The position numbers and the translations under genes are program-made. A DNA stretch of 64,000 bases from JAWVFM01 sp963823245 (GTDB lineage Bacteria > Actinomycetota > Thermoleophilia > Solirubrobacterales > 70-9), in contig CAWGKQ010000003.1 in the NCBI GenBank assembly GCA_963823245.1, positions 124,001-188,000 on the forward strand. The letters are read 5' to 3'. Shown here in pieces: positions 10,026 to 20,687 of this stretch (position 1 is its first letter; every line of letters starts with the position of its first letter). The notes beneath the pieces are model-generated. The model searched no databases. It was not told the DNA's origin and worked only from the letters and a program-made list of their open reading frames with translations.

Positions 10026-10981
10026 CCGCGGTCCTGCTCGGTACGCCGCTCGTAGTCCCCGTAAGCCGCGACGATGCGTTGAACGAGCTGATGCCGGACC
10101 ACGTCCTCCCCGCCGAACCGCACGAAGCTCACGTCCTCGACCTCGGAGAGGATCTCGCCGACGACGACGAGCCCCGAGCGATGATCGCGTGGAAGGTCGA
10201 TCTGGGTGACGTCGCCCGTCACCACCATTCGTGACCCGAAGCCCAACCTCGTCAGGAACATCTTCATCTGCTCCGGGCTCGTGTTCTGCGCCTCGTCGAG
10301 GATGACGAAGGAGTCATTGACGGTCCGGCCGCGCATAAAGGCCAGCGGTGCGACCTCGATGATCCCGCGGTCGAAGTACGTGGCGACTCGGTCGGGGTCG
10401 AGCATGTCGTAAAGGGCGTCGAAGAGCGGGCGGAGGTAGGGGTCGACCTTCGCCTGGATGTCACCCGGAAGAAAGCCGAGGCGCTCGCCCGCCTCGACCG
10501 CCGGCCGCGTGAGGATGATGCGGCTCACCTCTTTGGCGTCGAGGGCTGCGACCGCCATCGCCACCGCGAGGAAGGTCTTCCCGGTGCCCGCGGGGCCGAT
10601 GCCGAAGGTCACCGTGTGGCGGCGGATCGAGTCGACGTAGCGCTTCTGGTTGACGGTCTTCGGCGCGACCTTGATGCCGCGGTGGCGCCAGATCACGTCG
10701 CCGAGAATCGCCTCCGGCTCCTCGTTGGCCGCGACCGCGCCTGATACCGAGCCGACCGTGCCCGGGCTCAGCTCGTGGCCCCGCTCGACCAGGCCGACGA
10801 GCTCCTCCACCACCGCCTGGGCGTCGGCGACCTCGGTGTCGGGGCCGTCGAGAGTCAGCACGTTGCCTCGGAGGTAGAGCTCGCATCCGAGCCGCTCCTC
10901 GAGCTCGCGGAGAACCAGGTCATCGGCGCCGGCGAGCCCCGCGGCCACGTCGTTGTCAAGGGTCAGCTGAAGACGGCTCAC
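10022..10981 (-). CDS. phoH: PhoH-like ATPase
   Basis: Cytoplasmic NTPase commonly found next to ybeY, with a probable role in RNA metabolism. It has 319 residues: an N-terminal KH-like region, then Walker A GPAGTGKT (129-136) and Walker B FVILDEAQN (about 222), with GDVTQIDLP after it. GTG start, 7 nt after the end of the second 54-bp repeat, whose GCAGGTG tail acts as its ribosome-binding site. The first codons (GTG AGC CGT CTT) resemble those of trpC, the gene behind the other repeat copy. Confidence 0.94.
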   Translation of the reverse strand: MSRLQLTLDNDVAAGLAGADDLVLRELEERLGCELYLRGNVLTLDGPDTEVADAQAVVEELVGLVERGHELSPGTVGSVSGAVAANEEPEAILGDVIWRHRGIKVAPKTVNQKRYVDSIRRHTVTFGIGPAGTGKTFLAVAMAVAALDAKEVSRIILTRPAVEAGERLGFLPGDIQAKVDPYLRPLFDALYDMLDPDRVATYFDRGIIEVAPLAFMRGRTVNDSFVILDEAQNTSPEQMKMFLTRLGFGSRMVVTGDVTQIDLPRDHRSGLVVVGEILSEVEDVSFVRFGGEDVVRHQLVQRIVAAYGDYERRTEQDRG

Positions 10982-10988
10982 GCCAAAT

Positions 10989-11042
10989 CACCTGCGGCGG
11001 CTTCGCCGCCTGACACGCATCTTTCGGTGCTAAAGCACCTCA
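10989..11042 (-). repeat. 54-bp two-hairpin intergenic repeat, copy B (yqeY-phoH junction)
   Basis: Same structure as 3233-3286: begins with the upstream gene's TGA stop (here yqeY), hairpin GGTGCTTTAGCACC, a spacer with GCGTGTCA, hairpin GCGGCGAAGCCGC, and GCAGGTG as ribosome-binding site 7 nt before a GTG start. It differs from copy A at two positions only. The conservation is higher than expected for unconstrained intergenic DNA. Confidence 0.85.
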
Positions 11043-11477
11043 ACTCGCACCTGCCAGGCGCGCGCGCACCGCCTCGCTCACCCGCTTCCCGTCGGCGCGG
11101 CCGTCGAGCTTCGGCATCACGGCCCCCATCACCTTGCCCATGTCGGCGGGGGCAGTGGCGCCAACCGCAGAGACTGCCTCGTCGACCGCTCGGTCGAGCT
11201 CCTCGTCGGAGAGCTGGTCAGGGAGGTATTCCTCGATGAGGGACGCCTCGCGCTCCTCGCTCGCCGCCCTCTCCTCGTTGCCCGCGGACCGGTAGGCCTC
11301 CGCCGCTTCAACGCGGCGCTTTCGCTCCCGCTGAAGGACCGCGATCTCGTCGTCGTTGCCCGCCTTCGCCTCCTGCTGGAGGGCGTTCACGACCAGGCGC
11401 AGCGCGCCGACCCGATCACGCTCGCCGGCCTTCATCGCGGTCCGAACATCGGCCTGGACCTGGTCGAGAATGGTCAC
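11040..11477 (-). CDS. yqeY: GatB/YqeY domain protein
   Basis: Small helical protein of the GatB/YqeY family, related to the tRNA-binding tail domain of amidotransferase GatB; exact role unknown. It has 145 residues from GTG 11477, which overlaps the murI stop (GTGA). A longer frame reaching 12074 is only read-through across murI in another frame. Family features seen: EAAEAYRSAGNEERAASE, EEYLPDQLS, and the C-terminal KVMGAVMPKLDGRADGKRVS. Its TGA is the first codon of the 54-bp repeat leading to phoH. Confidence 0.9.
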   Translation of the reverse strand: MTILDQVQADVRTAMKAGERDRVGALRLVVNALQQEAKAGNDDEIAVLQRERKRRVEAAEAYRSAGNEERAASEEREASLIEEYLPDQLSDEELDRAVDEAVSAVGATAPADMGKVMGAVMPKLDGRADGKRVSEAVRARLAGAS

Positions 11478-12310
11478 GGACGCAGAGTATCCACGTGCTC
11501 GACGTCCCCGAGTGGCATCTGCAGGAACCGCCCGCCGAGCTCGCGGAACGCGACAACGTCGCCCGTGCACATGAAGCTGTATCGGCCCTCGCCGGCCGCC
11601 GTTGTCTCGAGCTCGCGAGCGGCAAGAAGGCGCTGCGCGGCGGCGGCGATCGCATGCCCCGCCGATACCAGCCGGACGTCGCGGCCCAGGATCCGCTGCA
11701 GCATCGGCGCCACCAGCGGGTAGTGCGTGCAGCCAAGGATCAGCGTGTCGACCTCGGCGGCGCTCAGCGGCTCGCAGTAGCTGCGAACCGTGTCGACCAC
11801 GCTCTGGTCGAAGGTGTTCCCGTGCTGGATGATCGGCGCCAGATCCGGCGCGGCGACCTCGACCACATCGAGGCCGCGGCCGGCCTGCTCGAGAGCACGC
11901 CGGTATGCGCCGCTCGACACCGTCGTCGGAGTCGCGAGCACACCGACGCGGCCGTTCTCGGTGATCGCGGACGCGATCTCGGCCTCGGGGTAGATCACGG
12001 ATAGCACGGCGACACCGTGCCTCTCCGCCACGGCAACGGCGATATCGCGAGCGACCGAGGTGGCCGCGTTGCACGCGATCACGAGCAGCTTGGTCCCGCG
12101 CTCGACAAGCATCTGGCTGATCAGCCCGACCCGCCGGCCGAGCTCCTCCGGCGTCTTGATGCCGTAGGGGAAGAACGCCGTGTCACCGAGGTAGACGAAG
12201 TCCTCCGAAGGCAGCGAGACCAGGAACTCGTGCAGGACCGTGAGGCCACCGACGCCGGAGTCGAAGACGGCGATCGGCAGCGACCGATCGGGCGGGAAAT
12301 CGCCGGTCAT
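11474..12310 (-). CDS. murI: Glutamate racemase
   Basis: Makes D-glutamate for peptidoglycan. It has 278 residues with the two catalytic cysteines in their motifs: Cys80 (VIACNAATS) and Cys194 (LGCTHYPL), plus Asp17 in AVFDSGVGG. ATG start overlaps the prmA stop (ATGA); its own stop overlaps yqeY. Confidence 0.96.
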   Translation of the reverse strand: MTGDFPPDRSLPIAVFDSGVGGLTVLHEFLVSLPSEDFVYLGDTAFFPYGIKTPEELGRRVGLISQMLVERGTKLLVIACNAATSVARDIAVAVAERHGVAVLSVIYPEAEIASAITENGRVGVLATPTTVSSGAYRRALEQAGRGLDVVEVAAPDLAPIIQHGNTFDQSVVDTVRSYCEPLSAAEVDTLILGCTHYPLVAPMLQRILGRDVRLVSAGHAIAAAAQRLLAARELETTAAGEGRYSFMCTGDVVAFRELGGRFLQMPLGDVEHVDTLRP

Positions 12311-13214
12311 CCGCCGTCCTGGTCGACTTCACGACGTATAGCGTCGTCAACTCGCCCAGCACCCAGGAGAAGGGCCGACCAGTCGCCGGAGTTCCGGCGC
12401 TCGACGACACGGAGCCCACGCGCGGAGAACGCCGACGCGACGCCCTCCACCTCCCCAGCCAGCATCCCCGAGCAGACGAGCCATCGCGGCGCCGATCCCA
12501 ACCGCGCGGCGACCTCACGCAGCAAAGGCGCGGTCAGGTTCGCCGCGACCGAGTCGGCGCCACCTCCGGCAACGCCTCGCGCAAGTTCACACGCTCACAC
12601 TGAATCTCCACCCCGTTCGCGGCCGCGTTCTCCCTCGCCGCCTCAACCGCCGCGGCCTCGTGGTCGAACGCGGCCACGGGCCCCCACCCGAGCTTCGCGG
12701 CGGCGATCGCAAGCACCCCGGACCCGGTCCCGAGGTCGGTGAGCGGCCCGCCGGCCTCACCCCCATCCGCAAGCTCCAGCAGAAGCTCCAGGCACATCCG
12801 AGTCGTGGCGTGGGCACCGGTCCCGAAGGCCTGGCCGGGATCGACGACGACATCAATGCCCGCCGCCTCCTCTGCTCCGCGTCCGGGGGCGGCGGGGTCG
12901 GTGGCAGGCTGCGCTTGCTCCCAGCTCGGCCGCACGCACAACCTTCCGCCCCCAACCACCACCGCCTCGTGGAAGTCGCGCCAGCGGTCGGCCCAGTCGT
13001 CGGGGATCTCGGTCGAGCTCACCTCGACGAGGCCTTCGCCCGCGGCGGCCTCCAGCTCCGGCACCGCCGGAAGCTCCCCCGGCGGTCCGTAGACCGCGTA
13101 CTCCACCCAGCCATCGCCGCTCTCCTCCTCGACGCCGTTCGGCGCCAGCTCGACGAGATCCGCGAGCACGCGCTCCGCGAGCTCGGGCCGGCAGCGGACG
13201 GCGAGTCGTATCAA
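12307..13214 (-). CDS. prmA: Ribosomal protein L11 methyltransferase, frameshifted
   Basis: SAM-dependent methyltransferase modifying ribosomal protein L11. TTG start 13214 overlaps the dnaJ stop (TTGA). The N-terminal domain contains DDWADRWRDFHEAVVVG. The Rossmann domain has DPGQAFGTGAHATTRMC and the SAM loop DLGTGSGVLAIAAAKLG. After LREALPEVA the frame breaks near 12555; the other frame continues GADSVAANLTAPLLREVAAR, the expected substrate-site region. Inserting one G in the GTGGC run restores about 302 residues. Confidence 0.88.
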
Positions 13215-14359
13215 GCGCGCTGGCGCCTGGCCCTGCGCCGCGCCCCGAATCGCCAGCGCCCGCCCCGGTTCCCGTCTCGGCTCAGGTTGGCCTCGTCGAG
13301 CGACGCCTCGAGGCGCTCGGCGGCCTCGCGCTGCTCGTCGTCGAGCCCGACCGGCACCACGATGTCGAGCACCACGTGATGGTCGCCCCGGGAGGTGCCT
13401 CGCAGGCCCGGGAGACCCAGGCCGCTGAGCGTCACGGCCTCGCCAGGCTGCGCGCCTGCGGGCACGTCGATCTCGCGCTCGCCGTCGAGCGTCTCGGCGG
13501 TCATGGCGCCGCCGAGCATCGCGCGCGTGGCGGAGACCTCGACTCTCGAGACCAGGTCGCCGCCGACCCGCTCGAAACGCTCGTCCTCGGCGACGGTCAC
13601 CTCGACGTAGAGATCACCCGCGGCCGCGCCCGGCTCCCCGACGTGTCCCGCGCCGCTGATCCTGATGCGCTGCCCCGACTCGATGCCGGGAGGGACGTCG
13701 ACCTCCCACGTTCGCGCGCGCACCACGCGGCCCCGCCCTCCGCACTCCTCGCAGGGGTTCTCTGGGATCTTCCCGGCACCCTCGCACGTGGGGCAGGCGC
13801 CGCTTCGAACCATCTGGCCGAAGGCCGTCTGGGAGACCTGCCGGACGGCCCCGGCGCCACCGCACGTCTCGCACGTGCGAATCGGCGTTCCGGGCTCGGC
13901 GCCATTTCCGCGACACCGTTCGCAGGTGGAGACCGCCTCGAAGTTGACCTCTCGGCTCGCACCGGTCACGACCTCCTCCAGGGTCACCTCGACGCGCGCC
14001 GCCAGGTCGCCGCCGGGCGCGGGGCCCGATCGACCGAAGCCGAAGAGGTCCCCGAACAGAGGGTCGCCACGGCCGAAGAACGCCGAGAGCACGTCCTCGA
14101 AGTCGCCGAACCCGCTCGACGGCGCCCACCCGCCGGTTCGGAGGCCCTCGTGGCCGAAGGCGTCGTAGGTCTGGCGTCGCTCGGGGTCGGAAAGGACCTC
14201 GTAGGCCTCGGCCGCCTCCTTGAACTTCTCCTCGGCCTCGGGGTCGTGACGGTTGACGTCGGGATGCAGCTCACGCGCCAGGCGGCGGAACGCCTTCTTG
14301 ATCTCGGCGTCGCCCGCACCTCGGGCGACGCCGAGGACCTCGTAGTAGTCCCTGGGCAT
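13211..14359 (-). CDS. dnaJ: Chaperone DnaJ
   Basis: Hsp40 co-chaperone stimulating DnaK. It has 382 residues: J domain with HPD at 32-34, a Gly/Phe-rich linker (about 75-110), the zinc region with four CxxCxGxG repeats (CERCRGNG, CETCGGAG, CPTCEGAG, CEECGGRG), and the C-terminal substrate-binding domains. Lies between hrcA (15 bp upstream) and prmA, the order hrcA-dnaJ-prmA seen in many bacteria. No dnaK or grpE in the window. Confidence 0.97.
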   Translation of the reverse strand: MPRDYYEVLGVARGAGDAEIKKAFRRLARELHPDVNRHDPEAEEKFKEAAEAYEVLSDPERRQTYDAFGHEGLRTGGWAPSSGFGDFEDVLSAFFGRGDPLFGDLFGFGRSGPAPGGDLAARVEVTLEEVVTGASREVNFEAVSTCERCRGNGAEPGTPIRTCETCGGAGAVRQVSQTAFGQMVRSGACPTCEGAGKIPENPCEECGGRGRVVRARTWEVDVPPGIESGQRIRISGAGHVGEPGAAAGDLYVEVTVAEDERFERVGGDLVSRVEVSATRAMLGGAMTAETLDGEREIDVPAGAQPGEAVTLSGLGLPGLRGTSRGDHHVVLDIVVPVGLDDEQREAAERLEASLDEANLSRDGNRGGRWRFGARRRARRQRA

Positions 14360-14374
14360 CGGGTCCGCTCCGAC

Positions 14375-15400
14375 CTAGCGCTCGTAGACGGTCTCGAAGA
14401 ACCGCGAGAGCTCGCCGGCCGCCTCGCGAACCGACGCGATCGCGGTCTCGTAGTCCATGCGCAGCGGCCCGACGACGCCGACCGTGCCGAGGTTCCGGTA
14501 GCCGAGGCCGTAGTTGGCGCCGACGACGCTCACGCCGCGAAGCTGCGGCTCCGGGTTCTCGTCGCCGATCCAGCAGAACACCGACCGCTCGTCGATCGCC
14601 GAGCGCAGGACGCCGAGGAGGGTCGCCCGCCGCTCGACGGCGCCCATCAGCCCGTCGAGGTGCGGCAGGTCGGAGGCGTGGTCCTCGGAGAGCAGTCGCG
14701 AGGCCCCGTCGACGTAGAGGGCGTCCTCGCCGCCGGCCTCGAGGACCGAGAACGCGTCGCGCAGCTCGGCGAGGAAGCTCGCCTCCGTGTTGGCGAGCTC
14801 GCGGTCGCGCAGCCGATCCTCGATCATCCGCGCGCCGAGGCCGAGGCCCTCGAGCCTCTCGTTCAGGAAGCTCGACGCCCATTCCGCGAGCCCAGGGTCG
14901 ACCTCCTGCTCGAAGGTCATGACGCGCTTCGTCACGGCGCCGTTGGAGGCGATGACCACGACGAGCACCACCCGTGGCGCCAGGCGCAGCACCTCCACGC
15001 GGTGGATTCGCGCGCTCGACGGCGGTGGCGCCGTCGCGAGCGCGAGGAGATCATTGATGCGCGACAGCGTCGCCGTCGTCTCGCGCATCGCCTCGTCGAC
15101 CTCCCGGCGCATCCGGCGCAGCTCCAGCCCGCCCGCCCGCTTCGGCGCAACGGCGCTTCCGGCGAGCACCAGGTCGGCGAAGAACCGGTATCCGGCCTCC
15201 GTCGGCATGCGACCGGCGGATGTGTGGGGGTGCGTCAGATACCCCGCCGCCTCGAGCGCGGCAAGCTCGCTCCGCACCGTCGAGGCGCTCCAGTCCACAC
15301 CCTCGGCGTCGGCGATCGCCTTCGATCCGACGGGCTCCCCGGACTCGAGGTAGGCGTCGACCACCAGCTTGAGGATGCGCTGCTGACGCTCGGAGAGCAT
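14375..15400 (-). CDS. hrcA: Heat-inducible transcription repressor HrcA
   Basis: Represses class I heat-shock genes by binding CIRCE. About 341 residues: winged-helix N terminus (LSERQQRILKLVVDAYLESG, then GSKAIA and ASTVRSELAALE) and the GAF-like core. GTG 15403 and ATG 15400 are adjacent in frame; the ATG fits the family N terminus. I saw no CIRCE inverted repeat directly upstream, so autoregulation is not supported by this sequence. Confidence 0.94.
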   Translation of the reverse strand: MLSERQQRILKLVVDAYLESGEPVGSKAIADAEGVDWSASTVRSELAALEAAGYLTHPHTSAGRMPTEAGYRFFADLVLAGSAVAPKRAGGLELRRMRREVDEAMRETTATLSRINDLLALATAPPPSSARIHRVEVLRLAPRVVLVVVIASNGAVTKRVMTFEQEVDPGLAEWASSFLNERLEGLGLGARMIEDRLRDRELANTEASFLAELRDAFSVLEAGGEDALYVDGASRLLSEDHASDLPHLDGLMGAVERRATLLGVLRSAIDERSVFCWIGDENPEPQLRGVSVVGANYGLGYRNLGTVGVVGPLRMDYETAIASVREAAGELSRFFETVYER

Positions 15401-15443
15401 CACTAGATTCTAGGAACGGCCTAGGCGAAGCCGAGTCAGCCGG

Positions 15444-15840
15444 CTAGCGAAGCTCGATCTCAGCCTCGGCGTTGCGGATGATCAGGTTGCCGGACTGCTC
15501 CGCGACCGTCTCGGTTGTGATGCGATCGCCCTCCACCCGTCTTGACCGTCGAGGTGACGACGATCTCCTGCTCCGGGAAGCCCATTCCGCGGAACTGGAC
15601 CTCCAGGCGCTTCAGGGCCCGCGGGTCGCCGTCGGCGACGGCCGCCTGCGCTCTGGCGACCTGCGCCATCGTCCATAGGCCGTGGAGGATGATCCCCGGC
15701 AGGCCGACGTTCTTCGCGAACTCCGGGTCGGTGTGGATCGGGTTCGGGTCGCCGGAGGCCGCCGCGTAGCGCTTGGTCAGGTCCCCGTCGGGCGTCACCC
15801 GCAGCTCGGGAAGCTCGTCGCCGACCTCGAAGCTCGTCAT
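15444..15840 (-). CDS. MaoC-like (HadB-type) dehydratase, frameshifted
   Basis: Hot-dog fold hydratase/dehydratase subunit acting on 3-hydroxyacyl thioesters. The N-terminal part has the hydratase signature YAAASGDPNPIHTDPEFA, with catalytic Asp and His, then LHGLWTMAQVARA. The frame is lost near 15535 after TVKTGG. The adjacent frame continues GDRITTETVAEQSGNLIIRN and ends at TAG 15444, giving about 132 residues. One base is missing in the GGGTGG region. It begins 1 bp after the HadA-like gene, matching the mycobacterial hadA-hadB pairing. Confidence 0.82.
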
Positions 15841-15841
15841 C

Positions 15842-16282
15842 TCAGACTCCCCTCACGATGTTGGTCCACTTCGCGCGCACCGTCTCGGCGCCGTCCTGGT
15901 TTCGCGACACCGACTCGAATACGTAGAAGCCCTTGCCGTCGCGCTCGTCGATCGACTTGCACTCCACCTCGGTGGAGATCACGTCGCCGGCGCAGACGGG
16001 CTCCCCCCAGACGAACTCCTGGCCGCCGTGCACCATCGCCATCAGGTTCATCTCGACGTCCGGGTCGACGAGCGCCGGCCCCATCGCCGGAGCGCTGTAG
16101 ACGACGCAGAACATCGGCGAGGCGACGAGATCTCGGAAGCCGGCTGCCTTCGCGGCGTCGGCGTCACGGTGAACCGGGTTCTCCGCGCCGATCGCGTCCG
16201 CGTACTGCGTGACCCGCTCTGCCTCGACCTCGAAGTCCACGGCCGGCCACTTCTTTCCCACGGCATCGGTCTTCAGCGCCAT
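15842..16282 (-). CDS. HadA-like MaoC N-terminal dehydratase subunit
   Basis: It has 146 residues, of the FAS1-like/MaoC N-terminal dehydratase family. Features seen: VEAERVTQYADAIGAENPVH and MVHGGQEFVWGEPVCAGD. Such subunits lack the full catalytic dyad and pair with a HadB-type partner, here the next gene. The pair probably forms a heterodimeric (3R)-hydroxyacyl dehydratase. A fatty-acid or degradative substrate cannot be told from sequence. Confidence 0.82.
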   Translation of the reverse strand: MALKTDAVGKKWPAVDFEVEAERVTQYADAIGAENPVHRDADAAKAAGFRDLVASPMFCVVYSAPAMGPALVDPDVEMNLMAMVHGGQEFVWGEPVCAGDVISTEVECKSIDERDGKGFYVFESVSRNQDGAETVRAKWTNIVRGV

Positions 16283-16296
16283 CGCGGCCGGGCAGT

Positions 16297-16713
16297 CTAT
16301 TCAGCGGCTTCGCGTTCGCAGGCGACGGCCATCGCCTCGTCCCAGCTCGGGTAGAGGTGCAGCGCCTTTGTGTTGGACTCGGCGAGGTCGAACATGTAAG
16401 CGATGTGCATGTCGACCTCGATCCCGCTCCCCTTGCCACGCGCGCGCTGGTGGACGGCGGCGACGACGTGCCTGCGGCCGACTGGCTCGACGCGCTCGAC
16501 GTCCACTTCGAAGCCGTCCCAGACCTCGAGCCAGTTGGCAAGCCACTGCTGAAACCCGTCGTGACCGCGGTAGGTGCCCGGGTTGGCGAGCTCCGGGGAG
16601 CTGAAGATCTCGACGTCTTCGTCGAAGAACGCGGAGCACCGCCTCGGCGTCGCCGCGGTTGAATGCATCCAACCCCCTCCGCACGCGGGCGCCGTTCTCC
16701 TCCCGGTCCGCCG

Positions 16714-16717
<4 letters not shown>
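16297..16717 (-). CDS. SnoaL-like (NTF2-fold) protein, frameshifted
   Basis: Small NTF2-like protein, about 139 residues; function unknown. GTG start 16717 overlaps the lepA stop (GTGA). The first 28 residues (MTADREENGARVRRGLDAFN onward) are in one frame. The rest (FFDEDVEIFSSPELANPGTY, ARGKGSGIEVDMHIAYMFDL) is in another, joined near 16635 by removing one C (AEAVLAFFDEDVE). Typical of putative ester cyclase/hydrolase-like NTF2 proteins, but no catalytic assignment is justified. Confidence 0.72.
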
Positions 16718-18507
<1,790 letters not shown>

Positions 18508-18650
18508 GAGCGCGATCAGTATGGCGAGGCGCAGTCCGAACGCAGGGGGGCGGGCTCAGCCGACGAGGCCGAATCCGCGCCGCGCGCCCGCCTCCGTGAG
18601 ATGGTCCTCGTGCCTCAGGATGCGCCCGCAGCATCAACCGATCCTAGGAG

Positions 18651-18696
18651 CGAACGTCCCTGAGTACCGCGTATAGCCCCAACTCCGGGACGTTCG
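18651..18696. repeat. Strong inverted repeat upstream of lepA
   Basis: Ten-base perfect arms CGAACGTCCC and GGGACGTTCG, followed inside by one mismatch and a second GAGT/ACTC pairing, leaving a 16-nt loop containing GTATAG. It lies between lepA and the GH114 remnant. No T-run follows on either strand, so it is not a standard terminator. It could be an operator, a structured leader or the scar of a mobile element. Confidence 0.6.
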
Positions 18697-18725
18697 GCGG
18701 ATTTCGGCGCCGGTAGCCTCGGGAG

Positions 18726-18977
18726 GTGACCGGCCTCAAGAACGACCTCGGCCAGGTCCGGGCGCTGCTCCGGTACGTGGGCTTCGAGGTGAACGAACAG
18801 TGCTTCCAATACGGCGAGTGCGGCAGGCTGCGGCCGTTCATCGCCTACGGCAAGCCCGTCTTCGGTGCCGAGTACGAGCTGCCGCTCTCGCGCTTCTGCA
18901 CGAAGTCGAAGCGGCTCGGCTTCTCCACGATCCGCAAGCGCTACAGCCTCGAGGCGTGGCGGCGGACGTGCCGCTGA
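18726..18977 (+). pseudogene. C-terminal remnant of a GH114 (endo-polygalactosaminidase-type) glycoside hydrolase
   Basis: It has 83 codons from GTG. The sequence (LKNDLGQV, NEQCFQYGECG, RPFIAYGKPVFGAEYEL, KRLGFSTIRKRYSLEAW) matches what I know of the last third of GH114 TIM-barrel enzymes. The frame is closed by TAG 12 bp upstream, and the N-terminal two thirds, including the signal peptide and first barrel strands, are absent. A GGGAGG precedes the GTG, so a short product could be made, but it would lack a complete fold. Only 3 bp separate its end from the convergent murJ. Confidence 0.65.
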
Positions 18978-18980
18978 GGC

Positions 18981-20660
18981 TCAGCCGCCCCGCCGGAACA
19001 CGAGCCGCCTCACCTGCGCCGCCTCCGGGATGCGCATCAAGCTGACCGCGGCGAGGTAGATGGCCGCCCCAACCGCGAGGCCCGCGGTGAGGGAGATGGT
19101 CTGGGCCACGAACGACCGTCCGAGGGCCTGGTCGAGCACGTACCACACCCCGTAGCTCGCGCCTGCGAGCATCGCGGAGGCCGCGAGCACGCGCGTCGAG
19201 GTCCAGACGAAGCGTCCGAGCTCGAGCCGGCCCAGCCGCCGGCGCAGGAGCGTCACCTGGGCGAGGACGCTGACGCCGGTTGCTATGGCGGTTGCCGCCA
19301 CGATCCCCGCGACGCCGAACGGCCCGTGGAGGACGAGCGCGCCAACGGCGGTGATGACGAGATTCACGCCGGAGATCGCGGTCGGTATCCAGGGACGCTG
19401 GAGGCTGAAGAACGTGCGCGTCAGCAGGAGGAAGAGGCCGTTCAGCGGGAGCGAGAAGGAGAACCAGAAGAGCGCGGTCGCAACCAGGTCGGTGTCGGCG
19501 GCGCTGAATTCCCCCCGCTGGTAGACGAGGCGCACCATCGGCACCGACAGCACGAGGATCGCCGCCGCCGCGGGCACCAGGAGCAGCACGATCTGCCTCA
19601 TGCCGTTCGCCATCGTCGCCCGCAGGTCGGCGTACTCGCGCCGTGCCGCCAGGCGCGCCAGCGTCGGGAACATCACGGTGGTCACGGCGACCGAGAAGAT
19701 CCCCTGCGGGAGCATGTAGATGCGAAAGGCCTTGTCGATCGCCGCCGGAGCCCCGGTGGAGACGAGCGACCCGAAGGTGCTGTTGATCAGCAGGTTGAAG
19801 TTGATCAACCCGAGGCTCAGCGTCACGGGGAGCATGAGCACGAGCACGCGCCGCACCTGAAGGCTCCGCCAATCGAAGACGCGCAGGAGCCGGAACTCGG
19901 TGTGCCGGAGGTCCCAGGTCGGAATCGCCAGCTGGATCGCGGTCCCGACGAGCACGCCGATCGCGTAGGCGTAGATTCGATCGCTCCCGGAGAAGAGCGG
20001 CGCCATCGCCACGAGCACGACGATGATCGCCACGTTCCAGAAGAACGGGGAGATCGCGAAGGCACCGAAGCGGTTGTAGCTGTTGAGGATCCCCACGACC
20101 ATCCCGGTCGTCCCGAGCATCACCAGGATCGGGAAGAGGATCTGCGAGAGGGTCACGGTCAGGTCCTGAGGCACCTTCGAGCCGACGAACAGGGGCATCA
20201 GGACCGGCGCGATCAGGATGAAGAACGCGGTGAGCGCCGTGAGCACGAGCGTGACCAGGTAGATCAGCGTCGATGCCAGCCGGAACGCCTCGCGGCGGTT
20301 GCCCTTCTCGAGCTCCTCGGTGAACACCGGCACGAACGCCGCCTGGATCGCTGCGTCGGCGAACAGGCTCCGCACCAGGTTCGGCACCTGGAAGGCGATC
20401 GTGAACGCCGACATCGCGCCGCTGACGCCGAAGTAGGACGCCGCGAAGACCTCGCGGACGAGCCCGGCGACCCGCGAGGCCGTCGTCGCCAGCGAGAAGA
20501 GCGCGGTCGACCGGGCGAGCCGTCCCGACCGCTCGCGCCGGGACTCGGCGGGGGGCACGCCGACCTCGACCTCCGGGCCTTCCGTGGCCGGTTCGAGGCG
20601 CATCACGGGATTGGTCCGCGGCTCTTCGGGCGCGAACTCAGGCGGGTCTGGCTCGCTCAA
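18981..20660 (-). CDS. murJ: Lipid II flippase MurJ
   Basis: Flips lipid-linked peptidoglycan precursor across the membrane. It has 559 residues: a charged, proline-rich N-terminal tail (about 55 residues), then about 14 transmembrane helices of the MATE/MviN type. Family features seen: SRVAGLVREVFAASYFG and AFQVPNLVRSLFADAAIQAA. Divergent from rpsT, whose promoter lies right at its start. Tail length is a lineage feature; the family core begins near residue 48. Confidence 0.94.
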   Translation of the reverse strand: MSEPDPPEFAPEEPRTNPVMRLEPATEGPEVEVGVPPAESRRERSGRLARSTALFSLATTASRVAGLVREVFAASYFGVSGAMSAFTIAFQVPNLVRSLFADAAIQAAFVPVFTEELEKGNRREAFRLASTLIYLVTLVLTALTAFFILIAPVLMPLFVGSKVPQDLTVTLSQILFPILVMLGTTGMVVGILNSYNRFGAFAISPFFWNVAIIVVLVAMAPLFSGSDRIYAYAIGVLVGTAIQLAIPTWDLRHTEFRLLRVFDWRSLQVRRVLVLMLPVTLSLGLINFNLLINSTFGSLVSTGAPAAIDKAFRIYMLPQGIFSVAVTTVMFPTLARLAARREYADLRATMANGMRQIVLLLVPAAAAILVLSVPMVRLVYQRGEFSAADTDLVATALFWFSFSLPLNGLFLLLTRTFFSLQRPWIPTAISGVNLVITAVGALVLHGPFGVAGIVAATAIATGVSVLAQVTLLRRRLGRLELGRFVWTSTRVLAASAMLAGASYGVWYVLDQALGRSFVAQTISLTAGLAVGAAIYLAAVSLMRIPEAAQVRRLVFRRGG

Positions 20661-20668
20661 GGCCCCGC

Positions 20669-20674
20669 TATAGT
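20669..20674 (+). promoter_or_regulatory. Probable -10 element of rpsT
   Basis: TATAGT lies 13 bp before the rpsT ATG, predicting a start of transcription only a few bases before the codon (short or leaderless mRNA). A similar TATAGT stands at 28969-28974 before another plus-strand gene. No convincing -35 was seen. It lies 8 bp upstream of the divergent murJ start. Confidence 0.45.
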
Positions 20675-20687
20675 GGCCGCTCGCTCG

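Noticed and set aside
13376..15406. Plus-strand frame of 676 codons opposite dnaJ and hrcA
   Set aside because: Shadow of two textbook genes; no start signal or family resemblance.
15401..15443. CIRCE operator upstream of hrcA
   Set aside because: A hairpin-like stretch (GGCGAAGCC / GGCTAGCG) is present but no TTAGCACTC-N9-GAGTGCTAA pattern.
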